Below, piece by piece: positions 1 through 7,559 of a DNA stretch of 51,133 bases. Below the pieces are notes generated by a model. The model worked only from the letters and a program-made list of their open reading frames with translations. It was not told the origin of the DNA and ran no database searches. Numbering within the stretch: the stretch's first letter is position 1; each line of letters begins with the position of its first letter. Origin of the DNA: GCA-002282575 sp964646525 (lineage in GTDB: Bacteria; Pseudomonadota; Gammaproteobacteria; Thiomicrospirales; Thiomicrospiraceae); NCBI GenBank assembly GCA_964646525.1, contig CAZYER010000007.1, positions 1 to 51,133 of the forward strand. Direction: 5' to 3'. The position numbers and the translations under genes are program-made.

Positions 1-38
1 GCTGATATGTTCAGTGATGCGATGAGATAGGCTAAATT

Positions 39-107
39 ATGCAAAGCTCTCTAATGATTGCGCCTGCAATGATTTTTTTGCTCATGGCAAGTTGTTCGCC
101 TTATTGA
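39..107 (+). CDS. Possible very small lipoprotein or signal-peptide ORF (22 aa)
   Basis: An ATG at 39 opens a 22-residue frame that ends with TGA at 105-107. The product would be a hydrophobic stretch followed by a lipobox-like L-M-A-S-C and three more residues. A weak AGG lies about eight bases upstream of the ATG. The frame converges on bamD and overlaps its last bases. The lipobox-like end is suggestive, but a 22-codon frame with no recognised family can easily arise by chance. It could also be the remnant of a longer lipoprotein gene. Low confidence. Confidence 0.18.
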   Translation: MQSSLMIAPAMIFLLMASCSPY

Positions 108-871
108 GTAGGAATTTTATTCAGCTGCATGACTTGTTTTACTTCTTCCGCTGAAGCATCTAGCTTTAACTCCTGATAGGCTTTAGCCATAATTTGTAAT
201 GCGCGCTGACTGCTAGCCGTTTGCGGGTAGTTTTCTAACACATATTGCGCCCGTTTAGCGGCCGCTAACCAAGCGGCGCGTTCGACATAAAACTCAGCAA
301 CTTGTAACTCGTGACGTGCTAGATTATTGCGTAGCCTGACCAAGCGTAGCTTTGCATCATCAGCATATTCGCTATTAGGAAAGCGTTGAATTAAGTTCAG
401 GTAATCCTGGTAAGCTTGGCGAATAGGCTCACTGTCACGGCGTGCTGGATCAGAAATATAGCGATCTAAGAAACTACGCGTCGTACTTTCACGTGCCATG
501 CCTTTTAAGTACATGGCATAGGGCAAGCGTGAGTGGCGAGGATACATGCGAATGAATTCTTCCAGCTCACGTACCGCTGACTGAGGTTCGTTGTTGCGGA
601 AGTAGGCATAAGCCAATTCAAGTGAGGCTTGTTCAGACCATGCGCCATAGGGATAGACAGAACGTAGCTTTTCAAACTGTTTAATGGCTTCATCCCATGA
701 GCTATCATTAAGCGCATTATGACCACGATTAAAATACTCTTCGACGCTGCGAATGGGCTCGACTTCTTTGGTGAATAAAGAACAGCCATTGAGTAGTTGC
801 ATCGCCAGTAATACCATGGCGATTTTGGTAATCATCCCTTTAGTAGACGAAAAATGAGAAAAGTTAGTCAT
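101..871 (-). CDS. bamD: Outer membrane protein assembly factor BamD
   Basis: BamD is the essential lipoprotein of the BAM complex, which inserts beta-barrel proteins into the outer membrane from the periplasmic side. The 256-residue product begins with a lipoprotein signal ending in the lipobox L-N-G-C (lipidated Cys30). The mature part consists of TPR-like helical pairs, including the family-typical stretch around residues 43-130 with YFNRGHNAL, FEKLRSVYPYG and FIRMYPRHSRLPYA. Length fits the family. The start at 871 has AAGGGG just upstream; an in-frame Met13 would still leave a full signal peptide. It diverges from rluD, 76 bases away, an arrangement common in proteobacteria. Confidence 0.96.
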   Translation of the reverse strand: MTNFSHFSSTKGMITKIAMVLLAMQLLNGCSLFTKEVEPIRSVEEYFNRGHNALNDSSWDEAIKQFEKLRSVYPYGAWSEQASLELAYAYFRNNEPQSAVRELEEFIRMYPRHSRLPYAMYLKGMARESTTRSFLDRYISDPARRDSEPIRQAYQDYLNLIQRFPNSEYADDAKLRLVRLRNNLARHELQVAEFYVERAAWLAAAKRAQYVLENYPQTASSQRALQIMAKAYQELKLDASAEEVKQVMQLNKIPTQ

Positions 872-913
872 GCAACCCCTTAATACTGGACAGATGATTT
901 CAAAGAGAGCATC

Positions 914-943
914 ATTCTAGCGCATAAATGATAATGAAGGCAA
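914..943 (-). promoter_or_regulatory. Probable sigma70 promoter of bamD
   Basis: On the minus strand TTGCCT (938-943) and TAGAAT (914-919) are separated by 18 bases. They match the -35 and -10 consensus at four and five of six positions. Transcription would start about 35 bases upstream of the bamD ATG. The site sits in the 76-base gap between bamD and rluD. Called by eye only. Confidence 0.4.
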
Positions 944-947
944 AAAG

Positions 948-1910
948 ATGAGCGAATGGACAAGTCGTGTGCCGTTAGAAATGGGCGGAACGCGTTTAGA
1001 TGGTGTATTGGGGCAGCTGGTTGAGGGCGTCTCGCGAGCAAGGCTAAAGACGTGTATTGAGTCAGGCTTAGTAACGGTCAATGGTCAGGTTGTGACGCGA
1101 GCGCGTCAAACGATGTTAGGTGGAGAATTGTTGTCGCTTGTGTTGCCTGAACGTGAAGTGCTGACTTATAAAGCGCAAGACATACCACTGGATGTTGTTT
1201 ATGAAGATGAAGGCGTTTTAGTGATTAACAAGCCCGCTGGGCTGGTCGTACACCCTGGAGCTGGCAATAGTGATGGCACCTTACTAAATGCATTGCTTCA
1301 TTATGATGAGGGCTTGGCGAGCTTAGTACGTGCAGGCATTGTGCATCGCTTAGATAAAATGACCAGTGGCTTGTTAGTTGTGGCAAAAACCGAAGCGGTT
1401 CAGCTTGCTTTGACTGACTTATTAAAAGATCACGATGTGGCGCGTATTTACGATGCAGTCGTGGTGGGTTGTTTGGTGTCTGGTGGCACGATTGAAGCGG
1501 GTATTGGGCGACACTCAACGGATCGAACCAAGATGACGGTGAATGATATGACAGGTCGTGATGCGGTAACGCACTATCGCATTGCACAAAAATTTCGCGC
1601 CCATACTCACGTACGTTGTCAGTTAGAAACTGGTCGTACGCATCAAATTAGGGTGCACATGGCACATTTGGGGTATCCGCTATTGGGTGATCCTGAATAT
1701 GGTAAGCGCTTGTATTTGCCGCGTGGCATGTCTCAGGAAGTGGGGGATGTGTTGCGTGCTTTTAAGCGTCAAGCACTGCATGCTGCTGAATTATCGTTCG
1801 AGCATCCTTTAACAGGAGAGTTGATGCAGTTTGAAGCGCCTTTGCCGGATGATATGCAAGGTTTGATTGCCGCTTTGGCGCAAGATACCGCTGAACATCC
1901 AATCGTTTAA
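948..1910 (+). CDS. rluD: Ribosomal large subunit pseudouridine synthase D
   Basis: RluD makes pseudouridines at positions 1911, 1915 and 1917 (E. coli numbering) in helix 69 of 23S rRNA. The product has an N-terminal S4-like RNA-binding domain (about residues 15-75, with RARLKTCIESGLVTVNGQ) and a catalytic domain. The latter carries the hallmark HRLD motif with catalytic Asp136 in GIVHRLDKMTSG, and the later motif TGRTHQIRVHMAHLG. Its 320 residues are normal. AAGGC lies upstream of the ATG. pgeF follows after 14 bases, so the two are probably cotranscribed, as in many proteobacteria. The long S4 domain and genome position next to bamD favour RluD over RluC. Confidence 0.94.
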   Translation: MSEWTSRVPLEMGGTRLDGVLGQLVEGVSRARLKTCIESGLVTVNGQVVTRARQTMLGGELLSLVLPEREVLTYKAQDIPLDVVYEDEGVLVINKPAGLVVHPGAGNSDGTLLNALLHYDEGLASLVRAGIVHRLDKMTSGLLVVAKTEAVQLALTDLLKDHDVARIYDAVVVGCLVSGGTIEAGIGRHSTDRTKMTVNDMTGRDAVTHYRIAQKFRAHTHVRCQLETGRTHQIRVHMAHLGYPLLGDPEYGKRLYLPRGMSQEVGDVLRAFKRQALHAAELSFEHPLTGELMQFEAPLPDDMQGLIAALAQDTAEHPIV

Positions 1911-1924
1911 GAAAGGGAGTTGCC

Positions 1925-2668
1925 ATGAAATTCTTAACACCCGACTGGCCAGCACCTATTCATGTAAAAGCAGTGATGACAACACGCACAGGCGGTCACT
2001 CTTTGTCACCTTATGCATCGTTAAATCTAGCGATGCATGTAGGAGATGATTTAGACACGGTATTAGCCAATCGCGCATTAGTCGCCCAAGCACTTGCGTT
2101 TCCGAGTGAGCCTTGCTGGATTAATCAAGTGCATGGTGTGCGTGTGCTCGATGTCGATACCGAAGCCTGTCAGCCAATCGTCGACGCTGATGGTAGCGCA
2201 ACGAGTCAAGCAAATAAAGTATTAGCGGTGTTGACTGCTGACTGCTTGCCAGTATTCATTACCAATCGTTCGGGTTCATTTATTATGCTATTACATGCTG
2301 GATGGCGCGGTGTTGCGGATGATATTATCAGCAAGAGTGTGCGTGATTGCGGGCAGCCGAGTAGCGAATTGATGGCTTGGATTGGGCCAGGTATTGGTAA
2401 AAACGCTTTTGAATGTGGCGTTGAAGTGCGAGACGAGTTTCTGGCTAATGGCACCGCTTTGCCTGGGCATTTTCAATCTATACCCTCGCAAGAGAATAAG
2501 TTTTTCGGTGACTTATCGAGTATGGCACAATGGCAATGTCAGCAATTAGGGTTGGCGTGGGTTGGAGCATCGAATGAGTGTACCTATCTTAACGAGCAAG
2601 ACTTTTTCTCATTTCGTCGAGAAGGAGTAACTGGTCGTATGGCCAGCTTCATGTGGCTAACAGATTAG
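1925..2668 (+). CDS. pgeF: YfiH/PgeF family (laccase domain) protein
   Basis: Member of the Cu-oxidase_4 family, described both as a purine nucleoside phosphorylase/adenosine deaminase and, in E. coli, as a peptidoglycan editing factor that removes misincorporated serine from muropeptide precursors. The three metal-binding residues of the family are present: His70 (NQVHG), Cys107 (TADCLP) and His124 (HAGWRG). The C-terminal signature with CTYLNEQDFFSFRREGVTGR is also there. The 247-residue length is typical. A strong AAAGGGAG precedes the ATG, and the gene sits 14 bases after rluD, its usual neighbour. Physiological substrate cannot be settled from sequence. Confidence 0.93.
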   Translation: MKFLTPDWPAPIHVKAVMTTRTGGHSLSPYASLNLAMHVGDDLDTVLANRALVAQALAFPSEPCWINQVHGVRVLDVDTEACQPIVDADGSATSQANKVLAVLTADCLPVFITNRSGSFIMLLHAGWRGVADDIISKSVRDCGQPSSELMAWIGPGIGKNAFECGVEVRDEFLANGTALPGHFQSIPSQENKFFGDLSSMAQWQCQQLGLAWVGASNECTYLNEQDFFSFRREGVTGRMASFMWLTD

Positions 2669-2675
2669 CGAAAAG

Positions 2676-2704
2676 TTATTGCAGGGCTATTAACCTTGCA
2701 ATAA
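2676..2704 (-). terminator. Stem-loop at the pgeF / antiporter convergence
   Basis: TTATTGCAGGG (2676-2686) can pair with CCTTGCAATAA (2694-2704), giving an 11-base stem with one G-U pair and a 7-base loop. It lies between the convergent genes and runs into the last codons of the antiporter gene. Read on the minus strand it is followed by a short CTTTT. The T-tract is weak, so termination in either direction is only plausible. Confidence 0.4.
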
Positions 2705-4684
2705 AGCGTATTCCTCGAAACGACTGATCGCTTCTTGTGTGCCACGTACAACGATGCGATCACCAGCTCTGAGTTCGGTGTTAGGAGAGGGGTTGTCGCC
2801 ACGAATGCCATCGCGTTTAATGGCTTCAATTTCCACTTCTAGATTAACTGCTAAGACCTCTTCTACCGTTTTACCAACTGCTTTAGCGCCCGAGCTGAGC
2901 GTAATGGTATGTAAAATAGTGGATTGTTGATCGATGCCAGCTGCTTCGTCACTATCACCTGGATAAAAGCCTTTTAATAGACTGTAGCGATTTTGACGAA
3001 TTTGGCGTACCTCTCGTAACACTTCAGTGGGCGGGTAGCCGAGCAACAGCAACACTTGAGATGACAGCATAATACTGGCTTCAAAGGTGTCAGGAATGAC
3101 TTCGGTTGCGCCAGCGTCCATCAGTTGGTTTAAATGACCTTCATCGCGTGTACGCACCATAATACAGACATCACGGCGTAATTCACGTACGCGATGTAAG
3201 ACTTTTAATGAGGTATGTAAGTCGGAAATGCATAATACAACAACTTTCGCACGATCAATCCCCGCAGCATGAAGGATTTCAGTGCGTGATGAGTCGCCAT
3301 AGAAAACCAATTCTCCTGCTTCTTTTGCTTCTTGTGTACGAGTAATGTCCATATCTAACGCGACATAGGTCATGCCGGATTTGCGTAAAAAACGTGCCAA
3401 GGTTTGCCCAACGCGACCAAAACCGCAAATAATGACATGGTCATGATAGTGTTTTGTTTGCTCCTGAATAACCATCTCTTGTGCTTGGCGGTCTTTGCCA
3501 TAGGTGTTCTTGAGCAACCGTTTGGCCATAACACCATTATGTTTAATGAGTACTGGTGAAAGCATCATGCTGAAAATGGCTGCTGCCAATAATACTTGAC
3601 CTTCTAATTCTGGAATCAGCTTTTGATTGAACATAAGTGACAATAAAGCGAAGCCGAACTCGCCGCCGTGTGCTAACACAATAGCGGTACGGAAAGCGAC
3701 GCCGCCATTGTTACCGAAGAAATACTCCAAAAATCCGACAATAATCGCTTTCAATAAAATGAGACCAACCATTAATGCGAGTATGGTGCCTAGATGATCC
3801 CAGACAACGTGTAGGTCGATGAGAATGCCGATGGTGATAAAAAACAAGCCAAGTAACACATCTTGGAAGGGGCGAATGTCGGACTCTACTTGATGTCGAT
3901 ACTCGGTTTCGGCTAGCATCATCCCAGCAACAAAAGCGCCTAGTGCCATTGAAAGTCCCAAACTACTGGTTAGTGCAGCTGCGCCAATCGCTACCATTAA
4001 CACCGTCAGTGTGAAGAGCTCATTTGACTTAGCACAGGCGACTTCTTTGAATACCCAGCGTAATAGGGTTCGTCCCAAAACCAATAAAATAACAACGGCT
4101 AGAATGCCTTTAATCAGGGCAAAAATCAGTTCGGTTCCCATGCTTTGTTCAGCATCGCCACCACTGGCAATGTGTGCTCCTAACACAGGAATAATGATGA
4201 GCAATGGAATGGCAGCGAAGTCCTGAAAGAGCAAAATGCCTAGTGCATTACGCCCATGACGGGACTGCATTTCGGCTTGTTCGTTAAGTTGTTTCAGTAC
4301 GACAGCAGTGGAAGACATGGCTAAGGCCGCACCTGCCAGTAAAGCTACATCCCAGCGTACACCAATCAGATAGGCGAGTAGGCCAAATACACTCATAGAT
4401 AAAGCCACTTGCAACCCACCTAAACCTAAAATAGTACGTTTCATGGTTAGGAATTGTGGAACCGAGAACTCCAAGCCAATGGCAAACAGCATGAATACAA
4501 TACCGAACTCAGCCAAAAAGTGGATGTTCTCTTCATTGGCAATGAGTGCCATAGCATGAGGTCCCATAACGATACCGACCATAATGTAGCCGATAATCGG
4601 TGGTAGGTTTATGCGACGAAAAGCAGCAACAACCAGTACGGATAACAGAAGAATACCGAATACTTCGTAGAGTGTGTTATGCAT
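2690..4684 (-). CDS. CPA2-family potassium/proton antiporter with TrkA-N and TrkA-C domains (KefB/KefC-like)
   Basis: Inner-membrane cation:proton antiporter of the CPA2 group. With the start at the ATG at 4684 the protein has 664 residues. About 380 residues of strongly hydrophobic Na/H-exchanger fold come first, with family stretches such as GHAMALIA, FGIVFMLFAIGLEFS and the ALAMSSTAVVLKQL segment. An RCK/TrkA-N Rossmann domain follows (GFGRVG near residue 420), then a C-terminal TrkA-C domain ending in GDRIVVRGT. An upstream in-frame ATG at 4780 lies deep inside nadC and would add 32 non-hydrophobic residues, so 4684 is preferred. The gene overlaps the end of nadC by eight bases, suggesting coupled translation. 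Resembles KefB/KefC/YbaL; which cation it carries and whether glutathione controls it cannot be read here. Confidence 0.9.
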   Translation of the reverse strand: MHNTLYEVFGILLLSVLVVAAFRRINLPPIIGYIMVGIVMGPHAMALIANEENIHFLAEFGIVFMLFAIGLEFSVPQFLTMKRTILGLGGLQVALSMSVFGLLAYLIGVRWDVALLAGAALAMSSTAVVLKQLNEQAEMQSRHGRNALGILLFQDFAAIPLLIIIPVLGAHIASGGDAEQSMGTELIFALIKGILAVVILLVLGRTLLRWVFKEVACAKSNELFTLTVLMVAIGAAALTSSLGLSMALGAFVAGMMLAETEYRHQVESDIRPFQDVLLGLFFITIGILIDLHVVWDHLGTILALMVGLILLKAIIVGFLEYFFGNNGGVAFRTAIVLAHGGEFGFALLSLMFNQKLIPELEGQVLLAAAIFSMMLSPVLIKHNGVMAKRLLKNTYGKDRQAQEMVIQEQTKHYHDHVIICGFGRVGQTLARFLRKSGMTYVALDMDITRTQEAKEAGELVFYGDSSRTEILHAAGIDRAKVVVLCISDLHTSLKVLHRVRELRRDVCIMVRTRDEGHLNQLMDAGATEVIPDTFEASIMLSSQVLLLLGYPPTEVLREVRQIRQNRYSLLKGFYPGDSDEAAGIDQQSTILHTITLSSGAKAVGKTVEEVLAVNLEVEIEAIKRDGIRGDNPSPNTELRAGDRIVVRGTQEAISRFEEYALLQG

Positions 4685-5525
4685 GGGTGTTTTCCCACTC
4701 AAAACGCATCGACAAATCGATGGCATAAAGATGTTTTGTGATGGCACCAGTTGAAATAAAATCAACCCCCGTTTCTGCAAGTGACGCTAACTGGTCAAAG
4801 GTGACATTGCCAGAAACCTCCAATGGAATTTTACCATTGTTCATTGCCACTGCCTGATGAATGTCAGCCAGTGAAAAGTTGTCGAGCATAATTCGATCTA
4901 AAGGTAGGGTAAGTGCGGTTGCTAATTCAGTCAGGGATTCAACTTCGGCTTCGATAAAGGTACCAGGAAACTTTTCTTTTGCCTTAATGACAGCGTTGGT
5001 TAGTGAGCCTGCTGCCATAATGTGGTTTTCTTTAATTAAAATGGCATCGTAAAGACCAACACGGTGATTAACGCCGCCGCCCACTCGTACCGCATATTTT
5101 TGTGCTAAACGCATTCCAGGCAGGGTTTTGCGTGTATCAAGCAATTTAGTTTTGCCGTGTGCAGCGAGTTCGGTGGCGTAGCGGTTAGCGGCAGTGGCAG
5201 TCCCCATTAGGCTTTGTAAAAAATTCAGTGCAGTTCGCTCGCCTGATAATAGGCTACGAGCAGAACCATGCAATTTACACATCAGGGTGTTAGCGGTGAT
5301 GAGCTCACCTTCCTGTATCAACCACTCAATGTGAACTTGGTCGTCTAGTTGAGCAAAGACTTCGTTAAACCATGTCTGTCCACACATGACTGCTGGTTCA
5401 CGGCAAATGACACTAGCGCGGGATTGCTGTTTTTTGGCAATTAATTTGGCGGATAGATCGCCACTACCAATATCTTCATTAAGCGCGTTTGCTACCTGTT
5501 GACGTAACCAATCTGTGACTTGCAT
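4677..5525 (-). CDS. nadC: Nicotinate-nucleotide pyrophosphorylase (carboxylating)
   Basis: Quinolinate phosphoribosyltransferase, which converts quinolinate and PRPP to nicotinate mononucleotide in de novo NAD synthesis. Family motifs are clear: NEDIGSGD near the N-terminus, GERTALNFLQSLMGTAT, the active-site LLDTRKTLPGMR, KYAVRVGGGVNHR, LIKENHI, EVEVESL and the terminal EVSGNVT with GVDFISTGAITKH. Start choice is open. The ATG at 5525 gives 282 residues, the usual length. A further in-frame ATG at 5564 adds 13 residues and has AAGG upstream, but a TATAAT on the minus strand (5571-5566) just before it would place transcription start inside that extension. The gene heads a two-gene unit with the antiporter and diverges from ampD. 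Confidence 0.95.
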   Translation of the reverse strand: MQVTDWLRQQVANALNEDIGSGDLSAKLIAKKQQSRASVICREPAVMCGQTWFNEVFAQLDDQVHIEWLIQEGELITANTLMCKLHGSARSLLSGERTALNFLQSLMGTATAANRYATELAAHGKTKLLDTRKTLPGMRLAQKYAVRVGGGVNHRVGLYDAILIKENHIMAAGSLTNAVIKAKEKFPGTFIEAEVESLTELATALTLPLDRIMLDNFSLADIHQAVAMNNGKIPLEVSGNVTFDQLASLAETGVDFISTGAITKHLYAIDLSMRFEWENTHA

Positions 5526-5543
5526 GTGTTTTAGTCTTATAAT
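5515..5543 (+). promoter_or_regulatory. Possible sigma70 promoter of ampD inside the nadC 5' end
   Basis: GTGACT (5515-5520) and a perfect TATAAT (5538-5543) are spaced by 17 bases on the plus strand. They would start transcription about 45 bases before the ampD ATG. The element overlaps the beginning of the divergent nadC frame. The -10 is strong and the -35 only partial. Confidence 0.4.
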
Positions 5544-5590
5544 CTGATTAAAAATAATGTTCATAATTATAACCTTATTCGGGGGAGTAG

Positions 5591-6130
5591 ATGAAGGTTA
5601 ATTCGGCAACTGGGCTAGTAGAAGGGGTTACATACTATGCTACCGATCATTGTAATGACCGACCAGCTGACGTTGGGCCCTGCTTAATCGTTGTTCATGC
5701 GATCAGTTTGCCGCCTGGTCAATTCGGTGGTTCCGATGTGATTGAATTTTTTCAAGGAAATTTGCAGTTAGCCTCTCACCCTTATTATCAGCAGTTAGCT
5801 GGTATACGCGTATCTGCACATTGTTGGATTCGACGTTGTGGTGAACTGGTGCAATTCGTACCCTTTCATCAGCGTGCATGGCATGCGGGTTTATCGCGTT
5901 TTGCGCACCGCACCAATGTGAATGATTTTTCAATTGGTATTGAATTAGAAGGTACGGAAACGGCTAGTTTTACCGAAGCACAATACGCTCAACTAAATAC
6001 CTTAATTACGGCGTTGAAAAAGGCTTATCCTAGTTTGAAGTCAGCTCCGATTGTTGGCCATAGTGATGTTGCGCCAGTACGTAAAACCGATCCGGGCTTA
6101 GGGTTTGATTGGTCTAGGTTGAGTGTTTGA
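5591..6130 (+). CDS. ampD: 1,6-anhydro-N-acetylmuramyl-L-alanine amidase AmpD
   Basis: Cytoplasmic zinc amidase of peptidoglycan recycling. It cuts the stem peptide from 1,6-anhydro-muropeptides and so also controls the AmpR-type beta-lactamase inducer pool where that system exists. The product is a single amidase_2 domain of 179 residues. Zinc ligands by family alignment are His36 (VVHAISLPPGQFGG), His157 (VGHSDVAP) and Asp167 (KTDPG); Lys165 matches the catalytic lysine. The absence of a signal peptide fits AmpD rather than periplasmic amidases. GGGGGAG sits directly before the ATG. It diverges from nadC with only 26 bases between the outermost possible starts. Confidence 0.95.
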   Translation: MKVNSATGLVEGVTYYATDHCNDRPADVGPCLIVVHAISLPPGQFGGSDVIEFFQGNLQLASHPYYQQLAGIRVSAHCWIRRCGELVQFVPFHQRAWHAGLSRFAHRTNVNDFSIGIELEGTETASFTEAQYAQLNTLITALKKAYPSLKSAPIVGHSDVAPVRKTDPGLGFDWSRLSV

Positions 6131-6190
6131 GGTGTCCATATGCCTGTACCCCACTAATTTAATCCCTTTCATCGACCAAAAATAAAAATT

Positions 6191-6231
6191 GGAAGTCTGA
6201 ATAAAAGCGAAGCGAATTATTCAGTTCTTCC
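6191..6231. other. Intergenic hairpin between ampD and trpB
   Basis: GGAAGTCTGAATAA (6191-6204) pairs with TTATTCAGTTCTTCC (6217-6231) apart from one small internal loop, leaving a 12-base loop. No T-run follows it on the plus strand. On the minus strand it is followed by AATTTTTATTTTT, so it looks like a terminator facing left although no minus-strand gene lies to its right. It may end ampD transcription imperfectly or be part of a small RNA. The rest of the 229-base gap holds only the trpB promoter. Confidence 0.4.
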
Positions 6232-6276
6232 ATAGTCTTTGTAACGGGTTTGTAGTCTGTGCAAAACTGAAGTGCG

Positions 6277-6285
6277 TGCTATAAT
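6277..6285 (+). promoter_or_regulatory. Extended -10 promoter of the trpB-trpA-accD-folC unit
   Basis: TGCTATAAT is a perfect extended -10 element (TG, one base, TATAAT). No good -35 lies at the expected spacing, which extended -10 promoters tolerate. It lies about 75 bases upstream of the trpB ATG. Confidence 0.5.
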
Positions 6286-6359
6286 GCAGCCAACAAATAA
6301 TCAGCTACATAGGCATAGCGAGCATTGCTGGCCAAACTTGAACTAAGGATAATTTGAAG

Positions 6360-7559
6360 ATGGACTACACTCAATACCCAGATGCACGAGGTCATTTTGG
6401 GCCTTATGGTGGTATTTTTGCGCCTGAAACCCTGATGCAACCTCTGGCCGAGTTGACAGAAGCCTATGCAAAGTATCGTGTAGATCCAGCCTTTTTAGCG
6501 GAATTTGAATCCGATTTACAGCACTATGTCGGTCGTCCAACGCCCTTGTATCATGCGCAACGCCTGAGTGCTCACCTAGGTGGCGCACAGATTCATTTTA
6601 AGCGTGAAGACCTGAACCATACGGGTGCACACAAAATTAATAACACCATTGGTCAGGCAATGTTGGCCAAGCGTATGGGTAAAACGCGTATTATTGCTGA
6701 AACGGGTGCAGGTCAGCATGGTGTAGCCACAGCAACGGTGGCGGCGCGTATGGGGTTAGAGTGCGTGGTTTATATGGGTGCGGAAGATGTGGCACGTCAA
6801 GCGCCTAATGTGGCGCGTATGAAGATGCTGGGTGCGACAGTGGTCGCTGTAGAGTCGGGTACTAAAACCTTAAAAGATGCTTTGAATGAAGCCATGCGTG
6901 ATTGGGTTACCAATGTCGACAATACCTATTACATTATTGGTACAGTCGCTGGTCCTCATCCCTATCCGATGCTGGTGCGCGATTTTCAATCGGTCATTGG
7001 TCGTGAAACCAAACAACAAGCGATTACCCAGTTAGGTCGTTTACCCGACGCGATTGTTGCTTGTGTCGGTGGTGGCTCTAATGCGATGGGATTGTTTTAC
7101 GATTTCTTAAATGACGACGGCGTTGCCATTTATGGGGTCGAAGCGGGGGGGGATGGTGTTGAAACAGGACGACATGCTGCGCCACTTTGTGCCGGTCGTC
7201 CTGGTGTGCTGCATGGTAATCGTACCTATTTAATGCAAGATGAGAATGGTCAAATCATTGGTACTCATTCAATTTCAGCTGGGTTGGATTACCCCGGTGT
7301 TGGTCCAGAGTTGTCGTTCCTAAAAGATACGGGTCGTGCTAACTTTGTTGCTATTAGCGATGATGAAGCAATGGATGGTTTTCGTTTAATGACGCGTATG
7401 GAAGGTATTATTCCAGCATTAGAGACCAGTCATGCCATTGCTTATGCCACAAAGTTAGCGCCAGAATTATCAAAACACCAACACATTGTGGTGAACTTGT
7501 CTGGGCGTGGTGATAAAGATATGAATACCATTGCACGTATTGAAGGATGGGCACTATGA
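6360..7559 (+). CDS. trpB: Tryptophan synthase beta chain
   Basis: Condenses indole with serine to tryptophan using PLP, in an alpha2-beta2 complex with TrpA. The N-terminal FGPYGG(I)FAPETLM stretch, the PLP lysine Lys92 in HTGAHKINN, the phosphate-binding CVGGGSNAMG and the C-terminal LSGRGDKD motif are all present. The ATG at 6360 gives 399 residues. A TTG two codons upstream is in frame but less likely, since AAGGA (6345-6349) fits the ATG better. The trpA start overlaps the stop by four bases. No trpF lies upstream, unlike the common trpF-trpB-trpA order, so phosphoribosylanthranilate isomerase must be encoded elsewhere if present. Confidence 0.97.
   Translation: MDYTQYPDARGHFGPYGGIFAPETLMQPLAELTEAYAKYRVDPAFLAEFESDLQHYVGRPTPLYHAQRLSAHLGGAQIHFKREDLNHTGAHKINNTIGQAMLAKRMGKTRIIAETGAGQHGVATATVAARMGLECVVYMGAEDVARQAPNVARMKMLGATVVAVESGTKTLKDALNEAMRDWVTNVDNTYYIIGTVAGPHPYPMLVRDFQSVIGRETKQQAITQLGRLPDAIVACVGGGSNAMGLFYDFLNDDGVAIYGVEAGGDGVETGRHAAPLCAGRPGVLHGNRTYLMQDENGQIIGTHSISAGLDYPGVGPELSFLKDTGRANFVAISDDEAMDGFRLMTRMEGIIPALETSHAIAYATKLAPELSKHQHIVVNLSGRGDKDMNTIARIEGWAL

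Noticed and set aside
1225..1587. Open minus-strand frames of 60-150 codons opposite rluD, ftsH, purF, nuo genes and others
   Set aside because: They lie fully within well-recognised genes on the other strand, show no family motifs and have no ribosome-binding sites. They follow from codon bias of the real genes.
4685..4780. N-terminal extension of the antiporter starting at 4780
   Set aside because: The extension lies entirely inside nadC, is not hydrophobic and is unlike CPA2 N-termini. The ATG at 4684 gives the expected start.
6194..6202. GTCTGAA-containing sequence resembling Neisseriaceae DNA uptake sequences (also at 20296 and 46720)
   Set aside because: The seven-base core is expected several times by chance in a window of this size, and the flanking bases do not match any dialect I know.
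6284..6346. A 20-codon frame with one Trp between the trpB promoter and trpB, resembling a Trp attenuator leader peptide
   Set aside because: Its ATG overlaps the -10 box, so it would not be in the transcript. It has a single Trp, and no terminator/antiterminator pair is visible.
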